A stretch of DNA of 64,000 nt from NCBI RefSeq assembly GCF_964204645.1, contig NC_134036.1, positions 992,001 through 1,056,000 on the forward strand. Direction: 5' to 3'. Under the pieces are notes generated by a model. That model was given only the letters and a program-made list of their open reading frames with translations, had not been told where the DNA came from and did not search any database. Origin of the DNA: Tubulanus polymorphus (lineage: Eukaryota; Nemertea; Palaeonemertea; Tubulaniformes; Tubulanidae). Shown piece by piece: positions 14,801 to 26,521 of this stretch; positions within the stretch are counted from its first letter, which is position 1, and each line of letters begins with the position of its first letter. The position numbers and the translations under genes were made by a program.

Positions 14801-14928
14801 GGTTCCGCTGTATAATTTTCTAAATTCAAAGAATGTTTTAAAGACTTTTCGACATCAATAATTAACCACTAAGAAATACTTTCTTTTTATTATTTCAGGT
14901 GGCGGGAAAGAAAGGCGAGAGTCATTGA
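11839..14928 (+). CDS. TXNL1: Thioredoxin-like protein 1 (TRP32), canonical isoform
   Basis: Exons are 11839-11939, 12137-12233, 12324-12494, 12608-12797, 13233-13329, 13464-13542, 13869-13973 and 14899-14928. They give 289 residues, the same length as human TXNL1. Residues 1 to about 107 form a thioredoxin domain with active site [12 protein letters not shown] and the cis-Pro motif AMPTFTFF. The rest is a PITH domain ([34 protein letters not shown]) that docks TXNL1 to the 19S proteasome, where it acts as a redox partner. The last exon encodes VAGKKGESH, matching the VGKKGESH end of the human protein. Intron 7 contains an alternative terminal exon (14203-14316) and a pogo-like miniature element (14658-14810). 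An AATAAA lies at 15089. Confidence 0.96.
13365..13437. repeat. (TC)n-rich tract in TXNL1 intron
   Basis: CTCTCTCCCTGAGTCTCCC-type pyrimidine repeats just upstream of the acceptor of the exon at 13464. Confidence 0.8.
14203..14316 (+). CDS. TXNL1: Alternative last exon of TXNL1, Cys-rich acidic tail
   Basis: After the acceptor TTATTTAG|ATAAATGAC the frame continues in phase 0 from exon 7 (donor at 13974), the same phase used by the canonical last exon. It encodes 37 residues: [18 protein letters not shown], then an Asp/Asn run, then [11 protein letters not shown] and stop TAA. Use of this exon would give a 316-residue protein ending in a CxCC motif and acidic tail in place of GKKGESH. No counterpart in vertebrate TXNL1 is known to me. 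It could be an expressed mutually exclusive exon or a fortuitous open frame; transcript data are lacking. Confidence 0.5.
   Translation: MNDADDADGGCGCCGNANDDNNDDDDYLTEEEEPEFI
14658..14810. mobile_element. Pogo/Tigger-like miniature element in TXNL1 intron
   Basis: Ends CAGTGGAACCTCGTTTTAAC and the complement of CAGCGGAACCTCATTGCAAC, flanked by TA at 14656-14657 and 14811-14812. The same family is at about 25755-25935. Confidence 0.8.
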
Positions 14929-16166
14929 TGGCGAGGGTCAATATCGAACGTACATTATTTCACCAAGAAATGAAGATTAGGAACTTAAGGGATTAATTTC
15001 ACCAGAGAATTGTGACCACATTACAACAGCGAGCGTATGAATTTGCACGAGGCGAATCGAAAATTACCACTTTTATTGCATTGTGATTAATAAACTCAAT
15101 ATTATTATTATCATTTACTGAATGGTTTTTCTTTTGAGTTTATTTTTCTTCTATCAGAGGACCGGCATCAATGATGACATGATTTTTGTAGGCTTAAGCA
15201 AAATTTAACACTTAATGCAGAAAAAGTGGCAGATGGCACTTTTTCACTTAGTGAATTGCATCAATGCCTTATCATGACTTTTCTGACTTATCACAACTAG
15301 TATCCTCATGGACAGAATGACCCTGTACGCATGATTTGATACCGCCGTACTCTTAGACCAAACTCAAAAATGGGATAAGAGTAGATTGGAACAAGAAACG
15401 AAATTCTAATATGGACTTTCCTAAATTTACACGATGATGTACCGTTTAATTCAGTATCAAAATTAAAGAAAACAATTCGTTTTTTCCAAATTATGAGTGG
15501 TAATTAGCATGAAGTTTTGGCAGAATTTCAGAGGATCGGTGCTCCAAGTAATTAAAAAAGCCTGTCTCTCCTCAATTGAATCAAGGAGTTTTTATGAAAA
15601 TCTGTCTATTGACGGGATTCTGTGATAACAGCATGAATGATGATTAATCGTGAATACATCTTCGTATTAGTGGGTTTTCCCCAATGACTCAAATAGACCG
15701 CTTTCCTCGTGCATGCTGTAAGTTATCTCGGGGTGCATGAACTGTCCGTGACTAATAAACTAATTTCATTAGTAAATGTTTACGCGGTTTCTATGATATG
15801 AAGACCTGTGTTGGTGTGAGTCCTTATCTGAAGAGCTATCGGTCGGTATTATTTATAAATCATTCTAGAATTTAAGGAAAAAACAGGCGGCGGCTAATAA
15901 ATTCGGAAGTAGCTGTTGGGAATCAAGTAATTTATTTCATGGCCTTATTAAAGTTCCTCCACTATATTGTTCAGCTGACTACTGGCGTGTATTCAACCCG
16001 GCGGTGGAACCTTTCATAATGTAAACCCATTCAACGATAGAGACACAATTGCGGTTTTTCAGAGTTGTTGATATCATTCTGACACGCGCTATTGAATACG
16101 TCACCGGCTGACCACGGTGTACACAAGCATAGGCCTCATTCACCTCTGCACACTCACACTGTGAAC

Positions 16167-17263
16167 ATGCTACCGTGGATTCTCCTCCTGGCGATCTTCG
16201 CTGCGCTCCCGCTCCTGCTCCTGCTTCCTGAGGAACGACGTCTTTATGTTTTATGTGTTACTGTTCGTCTCTGTGCTGTCCTGTACTGTTCAGTGTTTAT
16301 TAAACCGTTCTATTTTTCAGGGTCTAATCCGTTTTATTTTTCAGGGCCGATTTCTCTGTCGAATTTCGATGTTTGCTGGAACAAAACTAATGTCCGAAAG
16401 CGTCGGCTCTCCTTCGCCGGTCACGTGTCGAGGATGTCAGACAAAGAGTCGGTCAGGAAATGGCTGCCCTCTACACGCCCTCATACGGAACACGAAAACA
16501 AGGATGACGAGGCCTCACTGCCCCCACCTATCTACAAAGTGTGCTGAGTGATGTCAATGACGGGCATATCTGTGGGATTGCGCGGGATACAAATGGAGCG
16601 GTTATACTGGATTGTCACGCTACTAGCATTCATTGTGTCCTTGTGACCACCCGGATGAGGGATGATTCTACTGTCACGCTCTTTGTTTCTGGTATTCTGA
16701 GTCGGCTGAGGGATGATTCTACTGTCACGCTCTTTGATTTCTAGTTTGAGTGCTAGTTTTCATTGTGTCCTTGTGATAACCTCGGTCAGTGGATGAAGTC
16801 TCTCGTCGGCTTGTGAGTGCTAGTTTCATTGTGTCCTTGCGACAACCTCGGTCAGTGGATGAAGTCTCTTGTCACGCTTTTGGGTGCTAGTTGAGATCCT
16901 GAATCTCAACCCGGTCAAGCTGGTTGTACTGCGCTATTTGTGTTTCGTGCAATTTTACAGGTGTGTCAGTTACTGACGTCGCCCAGTACATCCTGCAGTT
17001 AGATGGGGAATGTGAGGCGTCGTCATCCTGGTTTTCGCGTTCTGTGTGAGGGCGTGTAGAGGGCAGTATATTCCTGGCTGGCTCATTGTCTGGTGTTCTG
17101 GGCATGTGACCGGCGACGGAGAGCTGTAAAGCTTTCGAACATTAGTTTTGTTCCGTACCAGGTTTTCATCGCTCTTCTCTTTTTTTCATTTCAGGACTCC
17201 CAGGATGAAGAAGAAGATGCTGAAGGCGACTACAAAAGAACACTGGCGAAAAAAGAACACTGA
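16167..17263 (+). CDS. Candidate small single-pass membrane protein (two exons, speculative)
   Basis: An ATG at 16167 opens MLPWILLLAIFAALPLLLLLP, an almost purely hydrophobic leader, followed by EE and Arg residues. At 17195, after a strong acceptor (TTTTTTTCATTTCAG), a short exon encodes DSQDEEEDAEGDYKRTLAKK then EH and stop (17261-17263). If joined in phase 0 near GTTTTA at about 16246 they would make a roughly 49-residue membrane protein with an acidic tail. The donor is weak and the span includes retrotransposon debris, so the join is a guess. Confidence 0.2.
16375..16547 (+). pseudogene. Reverse transcriptase C-terminal fragment (non-LTR type)
   Basis: The frame encodes KRRLSFAGHVSRMSDKESVR, which matches the RRLxWxGHVxRM block found at the C-terminal end of many LINE-type reverse transcriptases. 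It continues KWLPSTRPHTEHENKDDEA. There is no catalytic domain nearby, so this is a dead fragment. Confidence 0.6.
16887..17150 (-). pseudogene. Inverted second copy of the reverse transcriptase fragment
   Basis: The minus strand encodes NILPSTRPHTERENQDDDAS, a diverged version of the block at 16375-16547, and its end (TGGTACGGAACAAAACTAAT) mirrors CTGGAACAAAACTAATGTCC at about 16376. The two copies form an inverted pair around a spacer with GTGCTAG..CATTGTGTCCTTG repeats. Confidence 0.6.
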
Positions 17264-17839
17264 ACTCAGCAATATTGAAAGTTAAGTTGATACACATGTA
17301 AATTACGATGTATGATACAGAAAGGATTGTGTAACTACAGAATATCGTTCTTTTACTCATTTCAGGTTAATCCAGAAAGGCCCATTTAAAATCTGCCCAC
17401 CAGAAGTGCCCACAAATGACTCCACGTTGAATGAACCAAACACCGAAAGTCCTGCCGCAACCGAACCTGGCAGTCTCATCCTGCATGGCAAAAGGAATGC
17501 ATACATACATAAAGCTAAGTTCATTTTTCATATCTGGGGTAGAATGCATAGGCACTGGTGAGGAGAGAGACGCTGGTCAAGCTCACCATCTCCGCACTAC
17601 TTTATTGAAGCTCTATGGCCGGTATATTGTTAAAAGTAAATTGAAATATAGCTAGGGCAATAATTGCATGAATATTTACAAGGCGAAATGATTGAGTGAG
17701 GTCCCTTCAATATTCTTTGGTCTGATAATTAAAATGTAGATTGGTCAGTTATTGATTAAAAGATTTTTTAAGTATGTACAATTAAGGTAAATTCAATATC
17801 TTATGAAATTTTCTGAATGTACCGTAGATATTTCAGGCC

Positions 17840-19700
17840 TCATATGACTATTGTTTAACTGACAATCAAGATATAGATAGGACAATTTACTAATTAACCA
17901 ATCGCTTAGATATTAGCAATCATTCAATATCTTATAATGTTTGACGAGAAACTCTTCTGGTATAGATATTTTAGGGCCCCGTATACATTTAGGCTGGCTT
18001 TACTTGTAAAGATATATATCAATCAAATTTATCGTCAGTTAATAGTTTTTTTTACAAATAGTATATTGATACATTTATAAACATTCAGGCACTTTACAGT
18101 ATATTTTATATGCTGCTTTACCCATTGCATTAATGAATTTCTCCACGGAAAGATGTTAGTGTCTAGGGCTCTATCGAGATCTGGTGTAATATATATGGGG
18201 AAAGCTATGGACTGCGCTTCTTTTAGAAACTGTGATTAGGTCTCAGCACTTTGACATATCTAGAATAGCCATACTCTGTGCCTTGTTTTGCGCTATGATT
18301 ATTGTTTAACTGATAATTATCATATATAGCTAGGAAAAATTGCTCATTAACCAATGGCTTCGATCCACAATTCAATATTTCCAAGATCAAAAACTGTTTA
18401 TACGGTATGTAATACAGGTCCATAATATAAATGTCGTAAAACTGAAAATTTAAATATAGCTGATATATGTATGAGCACATCTGAATTAGTCTCATGGACT
18501 GATCAGTTTTAACATCTCCAACTGCCGCGCTTACGATGACTAGCCATGCTTTTCAATAATGCCAAAATTAACCTAAACCTAACTGATTCATCTAAAAGCC
18601 ATACTGTGTGTCAAGTTACGCATAATAGATGTTGTTTAACTGACAATTAGAATCAAAGGTGAATAACTCATTAATGTATTACTATAAGATATCTACGATA
18701 AGGTAAATTCAATATGTTATGTGAAATTGTTTTTAATTCAGGTCCATGGACATTTAAAATATAGCTGATACATGTGTATCTGATCACATTGATTAATCTG
18801 TATCTAAGTGAACCTATTGTGTCTTCATACAGCTGTATTAGTTTTGATACATATTTCCAAAATCATTTCACGCAGATTTACTTCCGATCGAAGGGAGATA
18901 AAACAAATCTGTACGTGCACAAATACATTCCTGAATTTGGAAGGGAGAATATTAAAGTTCACTGTGTATGTCAGATTGAAAGCCTTAATGTGACAGGATA
19001 TCCTAAACTTAGGTCTTATTCCTCTTGCTAATAGCTCTCTTTTACTAACCCCTCTCCTTCAAACTATTTTCTAGCATCATGTCTTGCACCGCACCAGGGA
19101 GGTCCGGTCATAACAAGGTCTTTCGATCCTTATACACAGTGTACTGTAAAAGGGAAATAAAGATTATATAGCAATTCGGCTATAAGGGAATTTCTAATTT
19201 ACCACTAAAAATGTGCTTTTATCTTAATTTCTGATGAATTCAAATAGTGATGCATTCACCATATCTGAAATTCTACTCATGTAGATTTTCAGGCTCCATG
19301 TTCAACTGACAATTAAAATGTAGCTAGTATGATTACTAATTAACGGATCGCTTAGCTATCTAGAAAATTAGTTAAGATTAATTCAATGTAATGAATATAA
19401 GTGATAATTATTTGAAAAATAGTGCAGTGGATGAGACGACTGTATCGTGCAATGTCACCTGCGTCATAACTGGGCGACATGTGTGTGGGATCTGTTGAAT
19501 CGGTTAGGTTTTGGGGAATACTGTATTCGTCAAACTAGATATCAAAAGCTCTGATGCAAAATTAGCAGTTTGAAATAGTGATCAATCGAAATCAGATCTG
19601 AAATTCTTGTCATGTAGAAATATCAAGCCCCGTATAAAATATTGTCAGAGACAATTTCAATTATAGCTAGGAAATTAATTAAGTGATTAGGTATCTAAGA
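17840..19700. repeat. Degenerate dispersed repeats with TTTAACTGACAAT motif
   Basis: The phrase TGTTTAACTGACAATYAAGA, followed by TATAGNTAGG and ATTAACCAATCGCTTAG, recurs in diverged form near 17855, 18300, 18630, 19300 and 19650. This points to an old array or family with spacing of about 330-670 bases. No coding signal. Confidence 0.55.
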
Positions 19701-20214
19701 TGAAGATTAATTCAGCATCTTCATATAAGGTAAAAGTGCGCAAGTCTCAAAGCGCAAAGCGCAAATAAAAATCATTTAATAATTGACTATTTTCAAAATC
19801 TACATATCGGATATTCGAAAGGATTTTCTGCTCACAAGATTCTGCTCTTTTTTTTAGCTAAACTACTAATCAACTAGTCATCAACTAATCAATAAGATAA
19901 TTGCCGATAACGAACCAAGCAATCATAAAAGGTAACTTGACATACATGAAATTATTACTATTAATTCTTATTGAAATATTTTGTGATTACAGGATATCTT
20001 CTTTTAAATATTGCAGCTAAATTTCAACTATGAGAAAAACCCCAGCTTGAAATCAACTACTCATCAGAAAATCTACAAGTAGATGAATACTGATCGACCC
20101 ATTTGCTGATGAAAACTGCAGAAGCCCAGATGATAAGTTGAGGAGCCAGCAACGGATAAATCACCCAAGGATGGATTCTTCCACAATCGGTGGTTGATTT
20201 CTATAAGACATTTT

Positions 20215-20480
20215 ATCAGGAGCAGCAGAGACTATAGTGAATATTAAAAAACACTGATTCGAGCGACAAAGCTAATGATTATCTCATAAACACTTATTCA
20301 GCAGCAAAGACAATAGTGTATCTTATCCGGAGCAGCATAAACAATAGTGCATGTTATAAACACTGAGATCCAGGAGCGGCAAAGACAATAGTGTATCTTA
20401 TTAGGAGCAGCATAGATAATAGTGCATCTTATAAACACTGAGATCCACGAGCGGCGAAGACAATAGCGGACTTCTGTAGT
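20215..20480. repeat. Short tandem repeats, AGGAGCAGCA...CAATAGTG type
   Basis: Units of the form AGGAGCRGCAAAGACAATAG, then TGTATCTTAT, alternate with ATAAACACTGAGATCCAVGA. About four imperfect copies. Confidence 0.6.
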
Positions 20481-23039
20481 AAAGTATTGATTTTTTTACC
20501 CTTTTTCAAACCAGTCTGATGGATAGTATAGTGTTTTAAAGGAAATTATTTTATAATGTTTAATGGAATGTGAGAGTAATAAAAGCTAAGCTCCATTAAT
20601 TCACGACATTGGCCTTCGATCCTTGGTTGATAGATAAGTCAAGTTAAGTTAGTCACTAGGGGTAAATGGTCGTGTTGAGTGCCTAGTTTTGACTTGTAGG
20701 TCCTTTGAGTTAACTCCTAAACTGAGATATAGTTTCAACATGATATTGTAAGTTTAATCTTCAAACTTTACCATAGTTAAACATAGTCAACTATGGCTAT
20801 TTGTCCGTTTAGGTATCACATAGTTAGGAAAAATAGAACATAGCATAAGGACAGTGTTGATGTACAAATATTAAGTATTTGCTGAATTGTAGATGTACCA
20901 ATTTGAGGGATTGATATTTTCGAAGGCCCATGTAACTGATTTCACAATTGGATCGTTTGTCAATTTTCACATCGAGTTTTAACTTTGAGCCTCCATCAAT
21001 CTGTTAGATGATCATACCTACGTATTTGAAATCAAAAGCTTTATTTGAAAGGAGACCATTATTTACATTTGAGAGGTAAAGCTAGGAATAACAAGGCATT
21101 AAGTTATAGCTAGGACTAATTTTGAACGTTTTAACATAGTTTATAGCTGTTCGAACTTCCGTTATTGTAATGGGTAAATCCATATCACGAGATGGCTCTC
21201 GGGGATAATCACTTAGCTTCAAATCGAGTGGATAATGATTATTAAGGAGTGGCAGTGAATCGGTAGCGCTTTTTCAAAATGGGCCCAGAACTTTACAGTG
21301 AAAAAATGCCTGCAGTTGTAAATAGAGGAGTATAAATAATACATAATACAAACTACAAGTACTTAAATCAATAAAAAAATAAATAAAAAAAACCAATAAA
21401 TAATAAGTAGTAAATAATACAAAATACAAGTACATACATAAATAGATAATATTAAAAAATAGATAAAAATATAATAAACACCAAATTAATATTCTATTAC
21501 ATGAAAAGGCATTTTTTCAAATATCTATCAACAAGGTTCTTCATTGATCGAACAACCTTCCCTAAGTATAGCGAAAACCCGAGATCTTTTCTGTTGTTGT
21601 TTTAAGCATTCTATCAACTCAGTTATTGTAATGAACAAAACAAATAACCATAAACCTTAACTAAATCGAACACACTTAAAAAAGATAACTGATATGATAG
21701 AATGCTTTGAATAACTGTGATGAAAGATCTACCGTCCTATGAACTAGCCGCGCTCAATCACTGCTGTGACCGTTGATTGTTATACAGGGGTAGACTTACT
21801 ATCTAAAATCTGGTACATACATTTTACTTTTTAGAAAGAATGTCAAACAGCTATAAACTTAAGTTATTGATGTTATTGGTTAGTTAACCGATTGTATAAT
21901 TATGTTGATGTTTTTGAAGCTGCCAGAAAAAACATCAGAATACTAAGTATTTAATGTCAAGGTGCTTGGACATCTTTAAGACAAGGAAGTAGGCAAAATT
22001 CTAGTTTTCTAGTGAAAGTAATGACTAATTGATACTAAGAGTTCCAGAGTGAATCCATATGTTCCATCTCTAGTTTTAATGCTTTTATGTTGGAGGCTGT
22101 TATTGTAACACAGTTCACGTGTTTGTAAATTAGGAACTTGCCCGATGATTAAGATATTATTGTTGTGTGAATAAAACGATGTTCATTTTCATCATTCGTG
22201 TTGAAACATTTTAGTTGTTATAGCAACAATTCAACTGTGGTGCCCTTATGGAAAATAGAGTAGCGAAATAGAGGAGCAGTCTCTTGATAAATGAGGATAT
22301 ATGAACAGTATTAATCAGTAGATTATGCTAGCTATGGACTCTAAAACCATGGTTTAACAATGTCTATATGGGTTCTGAAATATCTGCACAAGAAGCACCT
22401 CAAAAACTTAACTTAATTGTAGCAAAGCCATTAGTTATTAGTAATTGCCCTAGCTATATTCAAATTGACAGTTGAACAATATTTATATACTTTCAGACTG
22501 GACTAAAGTTTATAATTCTGTGTGTATTTTTGTTATTTTCCTATTGATGCAAATTGTATTTAAATCAGCTGTAGTGGAAATGTATCATATATAAAGACTT
22601 AAAAATACCTTACATAATAGGTAATAGATAGTAATAGAAATAAAATTACTATTGAAATTTGAGAAAATAAGCTAAAAGTTAATAATTTGATATGTGAAAA
22701 TGAAATTATGTAAAGAATGTAAATCAGATTGATTACTTAATCCTACGCTTTCCAGAGTATTTGGCCAGGTTTATCTCTGGTTTTAGTGCGGGGAGCCATG
22801 GACTCTTACAGTTTAAGAGTCCAAGGTTGGGCCATAGACTTTTCTGTTTTAGAGTCTATGGTTGGACCACGGGCGTATAAACTCTCGTTTATACGCCCAT
22901 GGTGGTTGGACTAGTTGTTTTTGAAAGTCCACGTGTTTGAGGAGCTTACGTTATAATTCCTCGAGCACAAACCTGGCATTTTGTATAATTGTTGTATGAG
23001 AATAAATCATGGTTGATTTTGAAATTTGTCATTCGTTGT

Positions 23040-23236
23040 TACAAGTGTTACTAAAACAAAGCACTACTAAAAACGAAGACTATATGCACCCGAGAAAACC
23101 GACCATTTTACGTTTCATATGCGAATTGGTACAGAGCGCCCGTGATGATTTCGAGTAGGTCTTCGGACTTCTTTTTAGTCATGCATAGTTTAAATACATC
23201 TTCGTTTTAGTAGTGCATAGTTTTTAAGTAACACCC
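23040..23236. repeat. Inverted-repeat element, ACTACTAAAACGAAGA arms
   Basis: The arm near 23041-23090 (GCACTACTAAAAACGAAGAC) is the reverse complement of the arm near 23200-23222 (TCTTCGTTTTAGTAGTGC). Confidence 0.6.
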
Positions 23237-25107
23237 CCATTTCACTGCCCTGCTATAAAATTAACTGCTTTTCGCGGCCGGCCCGTGAACTATAGTCGAA
23301 CTAAACAAAACCGAATGTCCATTAGTCGGAACTATAATCCGGAAATAGTGCGAAAATCAAGCGCATTCGGTTATTAGTTCGATCACTAGTCGACTAGATA
23401 CGAAAACCGAATTTGGTCCTGGCAGTTGAATCAGTTGCAGTTCCCAGGCAACCTTTAACTAGGCCACACGACGCGACCAGAATATGCGTGAAAGCGCATT
23501 AACAAAATGCAGTTCCCACGACAAATAAATAACTGATAAATAAAAATAAGCGACGCATTCCGATGAGATTCAATAGGTTTAGAGATTTTATCACTGCATT
23601 TGTTTTGTACCAAAGGAAGAAAGTTTCATATGCGATAAAAAATGGACTTCGCTAAAGCGAAATTCCATAAAAAGTGACATAAGTCTATTCGCCGGCGGTA
23701 AATATGTGCTTACATCGTAGTTCACAGAATTTCCGCTATCGTTATTCATAGGGGCAGCACTGAACGGTTGAGATCTAACAGAGCCTCGCTATTCTACTGT
23801 GGCATGTGAGGAACACAGATATTTTTCAAAGTCAAATTTCATTCACCATTCAACACTCGCTGGATTTAAATATATATTTATATCGACGTAAAGGCTTTAT
23901 CTAAGGGACTTGCGCTTTTGCAAAGGAGTTAAAAACCATTTTCAAATGGAACTCTTTGCTGAGCGAATGTATTAGCATCCGGTAAAGCGGCAGATTCACA
24001 TGCCACAGGAAGAATTCAAAACAAATTAAACTTTATTCCTCAGATCTCACAGAACCAACAAATTTTACTAACGTTATTTACACGAGGACAAGTCAATTGC
24101 CCGAAAATGAAGTGTACTCGACTTCCAACACCAAGTATTCCGGTGAATACTATGACAAATTTTGGAAATTCTAATAGACTAAAATACTATTTGGGGCAGG
24201 GATGATTTCACAAAGAACATCAGTCCTAACCAATTGTTTTACACTTTCAGCACAGGAACAAGGAAAATTGATATGAGAGAAATATCTGTGACAACGCAGT
24301 TGTGAGATTGGAGATGCCATTTTTAGAAGTAAAGTACCAGATTATGATTCCTCAAACAACAGCAGCAAAATCCATGAAAAACTCCTTCACATGTAAAAGA
24401 ACTAATTCCTAAATTTAGCGATATGGCAAGGATGGACGACCTGGAACTTTGTGGATAGACAGAATCCTAGCTCGCCTAAAGCAGATAAAGAAATAAATCA
24501 AAACTCTGAATAAAAAAAACAACAAATTCTGCAATTCTCTCTATCATTTTCATGTGTTCTTTTTCTCTTTCTCTCTTTCTAACACAAAAAATCATTTCAT
24601 TCAGTTATCATTATATCATTTATTTACCGCGTGTACATTTAAACCGACTCAAACATATATAAATATCAACAACGGAAAATAGATAGCTGTCACGTTTAAT
24701 ATCGAGAGATGACATAAATCGTTCACGAAAAAAAGATTCGACCCGGTGTTTGTTACGAGCAGACGGCGTAATTCTCGAAGCTCTCTACCCTAGAAATGTT
24801 GCAATACGTTCTTACAAAAAATCGTCCCCCGCAAAAAAGAACCCAATTATTTTCAACGCAAAAACGTCCATAACAAACATCAAAAGATATAAACACACAA
24901 TACACAAGCTTTTCATTAATTTCATTCGATAATAAATAACTGCTGGGAGAGAGGGTTTAAGAGGTAGGGGGTGAAAGGTGGGGGGACAACCTGGGATAGC
25001 GGATATGAATCGACCGTTTGTTTAAAATGAACAGGTTTAAATTATTGCTTGCTTTGTATTCCTAAAACGCAGGAAATTAATTGGTCGATTTAGACGATTG
25101 TAGTTAA

Positions 25108-25272
25108 GGGATCATTCATTTATTACGTACGCATAAAATTTGAATTTATCAACCCCCCTCCCCCTCTGTACGCAAAATCGGCCATTTTTCATATACATTA
25201 AGCATTACAGTACGCAATTGCACTGACCCCTCCCCCCTCCCCTAATGCTTACGTAATAAATGAATGATCTCT
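25108..25272. repeat. Miniature inverted-repeat element, TTATTACGTA arms
   Basis: The left end GGGATCATTCATTTATTACG mirrors the right end CGTAATAAATGAATGATCTC. The interior is C-rich. A related end occurs near 47938 (GGGGTCATTCAAAGTACATC). Confidence 0.75.
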
Positions 25273-25754
25273 AATTCACTGCGTTGAGGGAGAACTTAAT
25301 AGCGTTGGAACAGGTTTAGATATTTCACACCGAGTTGAGAATCGCGAAATCGATCGTAAAATCGATATATCAACACATTTCGAAGATTTCGGTTTCGATC
25401 TCGCTCCGCGCTGTGCTATATAGAGTGAACACGTAAAAACAATCTCGACGACTTTAAAAACGATATAACGACGTTAGGAATGAGATCTGAGCGTAAAACC
25501 CCCCGCCCCCCCTGAGAGGGTTCTACTGTTCTACAGACCGGGTTCACGAGTGTCGGTTACCCTACTCAAGCCTAGCTAGAATAATACGAACGAAAAAAAC
25601 TGTGAAAATAATGATTGAAATGATGAGTGTGTGCGTGAAATGTTCCCTGATGCGGCAGCAGGGTCTAGTTTAAACCCGGTCTATAAAACAAGGGTCCAGC
25701 TGCTCAAAAAAGTCGGTTCAGTTATTCCCGGAATCAATATTAGGCAACGCGGCT

Positions 25755-25935
25755 ACAAAGTGGAACCTCGTTAAAATGATTTATCAGTAGCGACACACTT
25801 TGTACCAGAAAATCCATTTTATCTATTACCAGACGTAAAGAAATATCGGTTATGAAGCGTAAAACTATTGGTGGTTGGAACGAACAGATTTTCCGGTCTC
25901 CTGAAAGTTCGTTGCTACAAGGTTCAACTCGATTC
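25755..25935. repeat. Second copy of the pogo-like miniature element
   Basis: Begins AAAGTGGAACCTCGTTAAAA and ends AAGTTCGTTGCTACAAGGTT, matching the TXNL1 intron element (14658-14810) throughout; the termini are more degraded. Confidence 0.7.
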
Positions 25936-25974
25936 TAGTTAGAAACCGATAATTGCGTAAGAACTATCGGTTAT

Positions 25975-26258
25975 AATGAACATGGGCTGCAATTGCTGAA
26001 AAGTTGGAAAGCAGAGTTAACATTTAGATACCGGTAGTTGACATAGTGACAATAATTAAAAGTTCTTAGTTGCTTAGCCAGAACCCTGTCTATGGTTTAG
26101 TTTCACGATCGGATATTTTTACAAACCACATTAATTAGTGTAAGCCCATCCGATTATAAAAAGCTTACTACCAACGATTAGGTAACTAACTAATCATAAC
26201 TATGGTATCTATCCACCGGTTGTCTTTAACCAACCTTCGAGCAACTGCAGCCCCTGAT
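25975..26258. repeat. CTGCAG-ended element with another element nested inside
   Basis: The outer family runs from GGGCTGCAATTGCTGAAAAG to GAGCAACTGCAGCCCCTG. Its middle (about 26073-26205) is an insertion of the AAGCTTAC-family element also seen at the window start, so that family moved later than the outer one. Confidence 0.68.
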
Positions 26259-26521
26259 TTTCCGATGCCCTGAAGTAACAACGACGTTCAGCTGTCATGT
26301 AAACACTACTTACACAACAACCGAAAGCATCTCGACCCCGAACCCTCTCCGCGCTCTTATTACAGCTTTGTTCATTTGTAAATGATGATATCTAATTGGT
26401 CCGAGTTTCAGCCACGTCATTAAATATCGTATAAAATCAAAACTAACACACGCATACATACACAAATAGTCTCTCGTTCTCTTCGTAGTCAGACTCCCGA
26501 GGAGTCTCTAAATGATTGTCG

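Larger units (their letters stand above)
14929..26521. other. Gene-poor 11.6 kb region
   Basis: After the TXNL1 3' UTR no conserved coding gene was found. The contents are retrotransposon debris at 16375-17150, a candidate small-protein exon pair (16167 and 17195), A/T-rich degenerate repeats at 17.8-19.7 kb, short tandem repeats near 20.2-20.5 kb, inverted-repeat elements near 23040-23236, 25108-25272, 25755-25935 and 25975-26258, and the probable DNAJA 3' UTR at the right edge. Confidence 0.6.
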
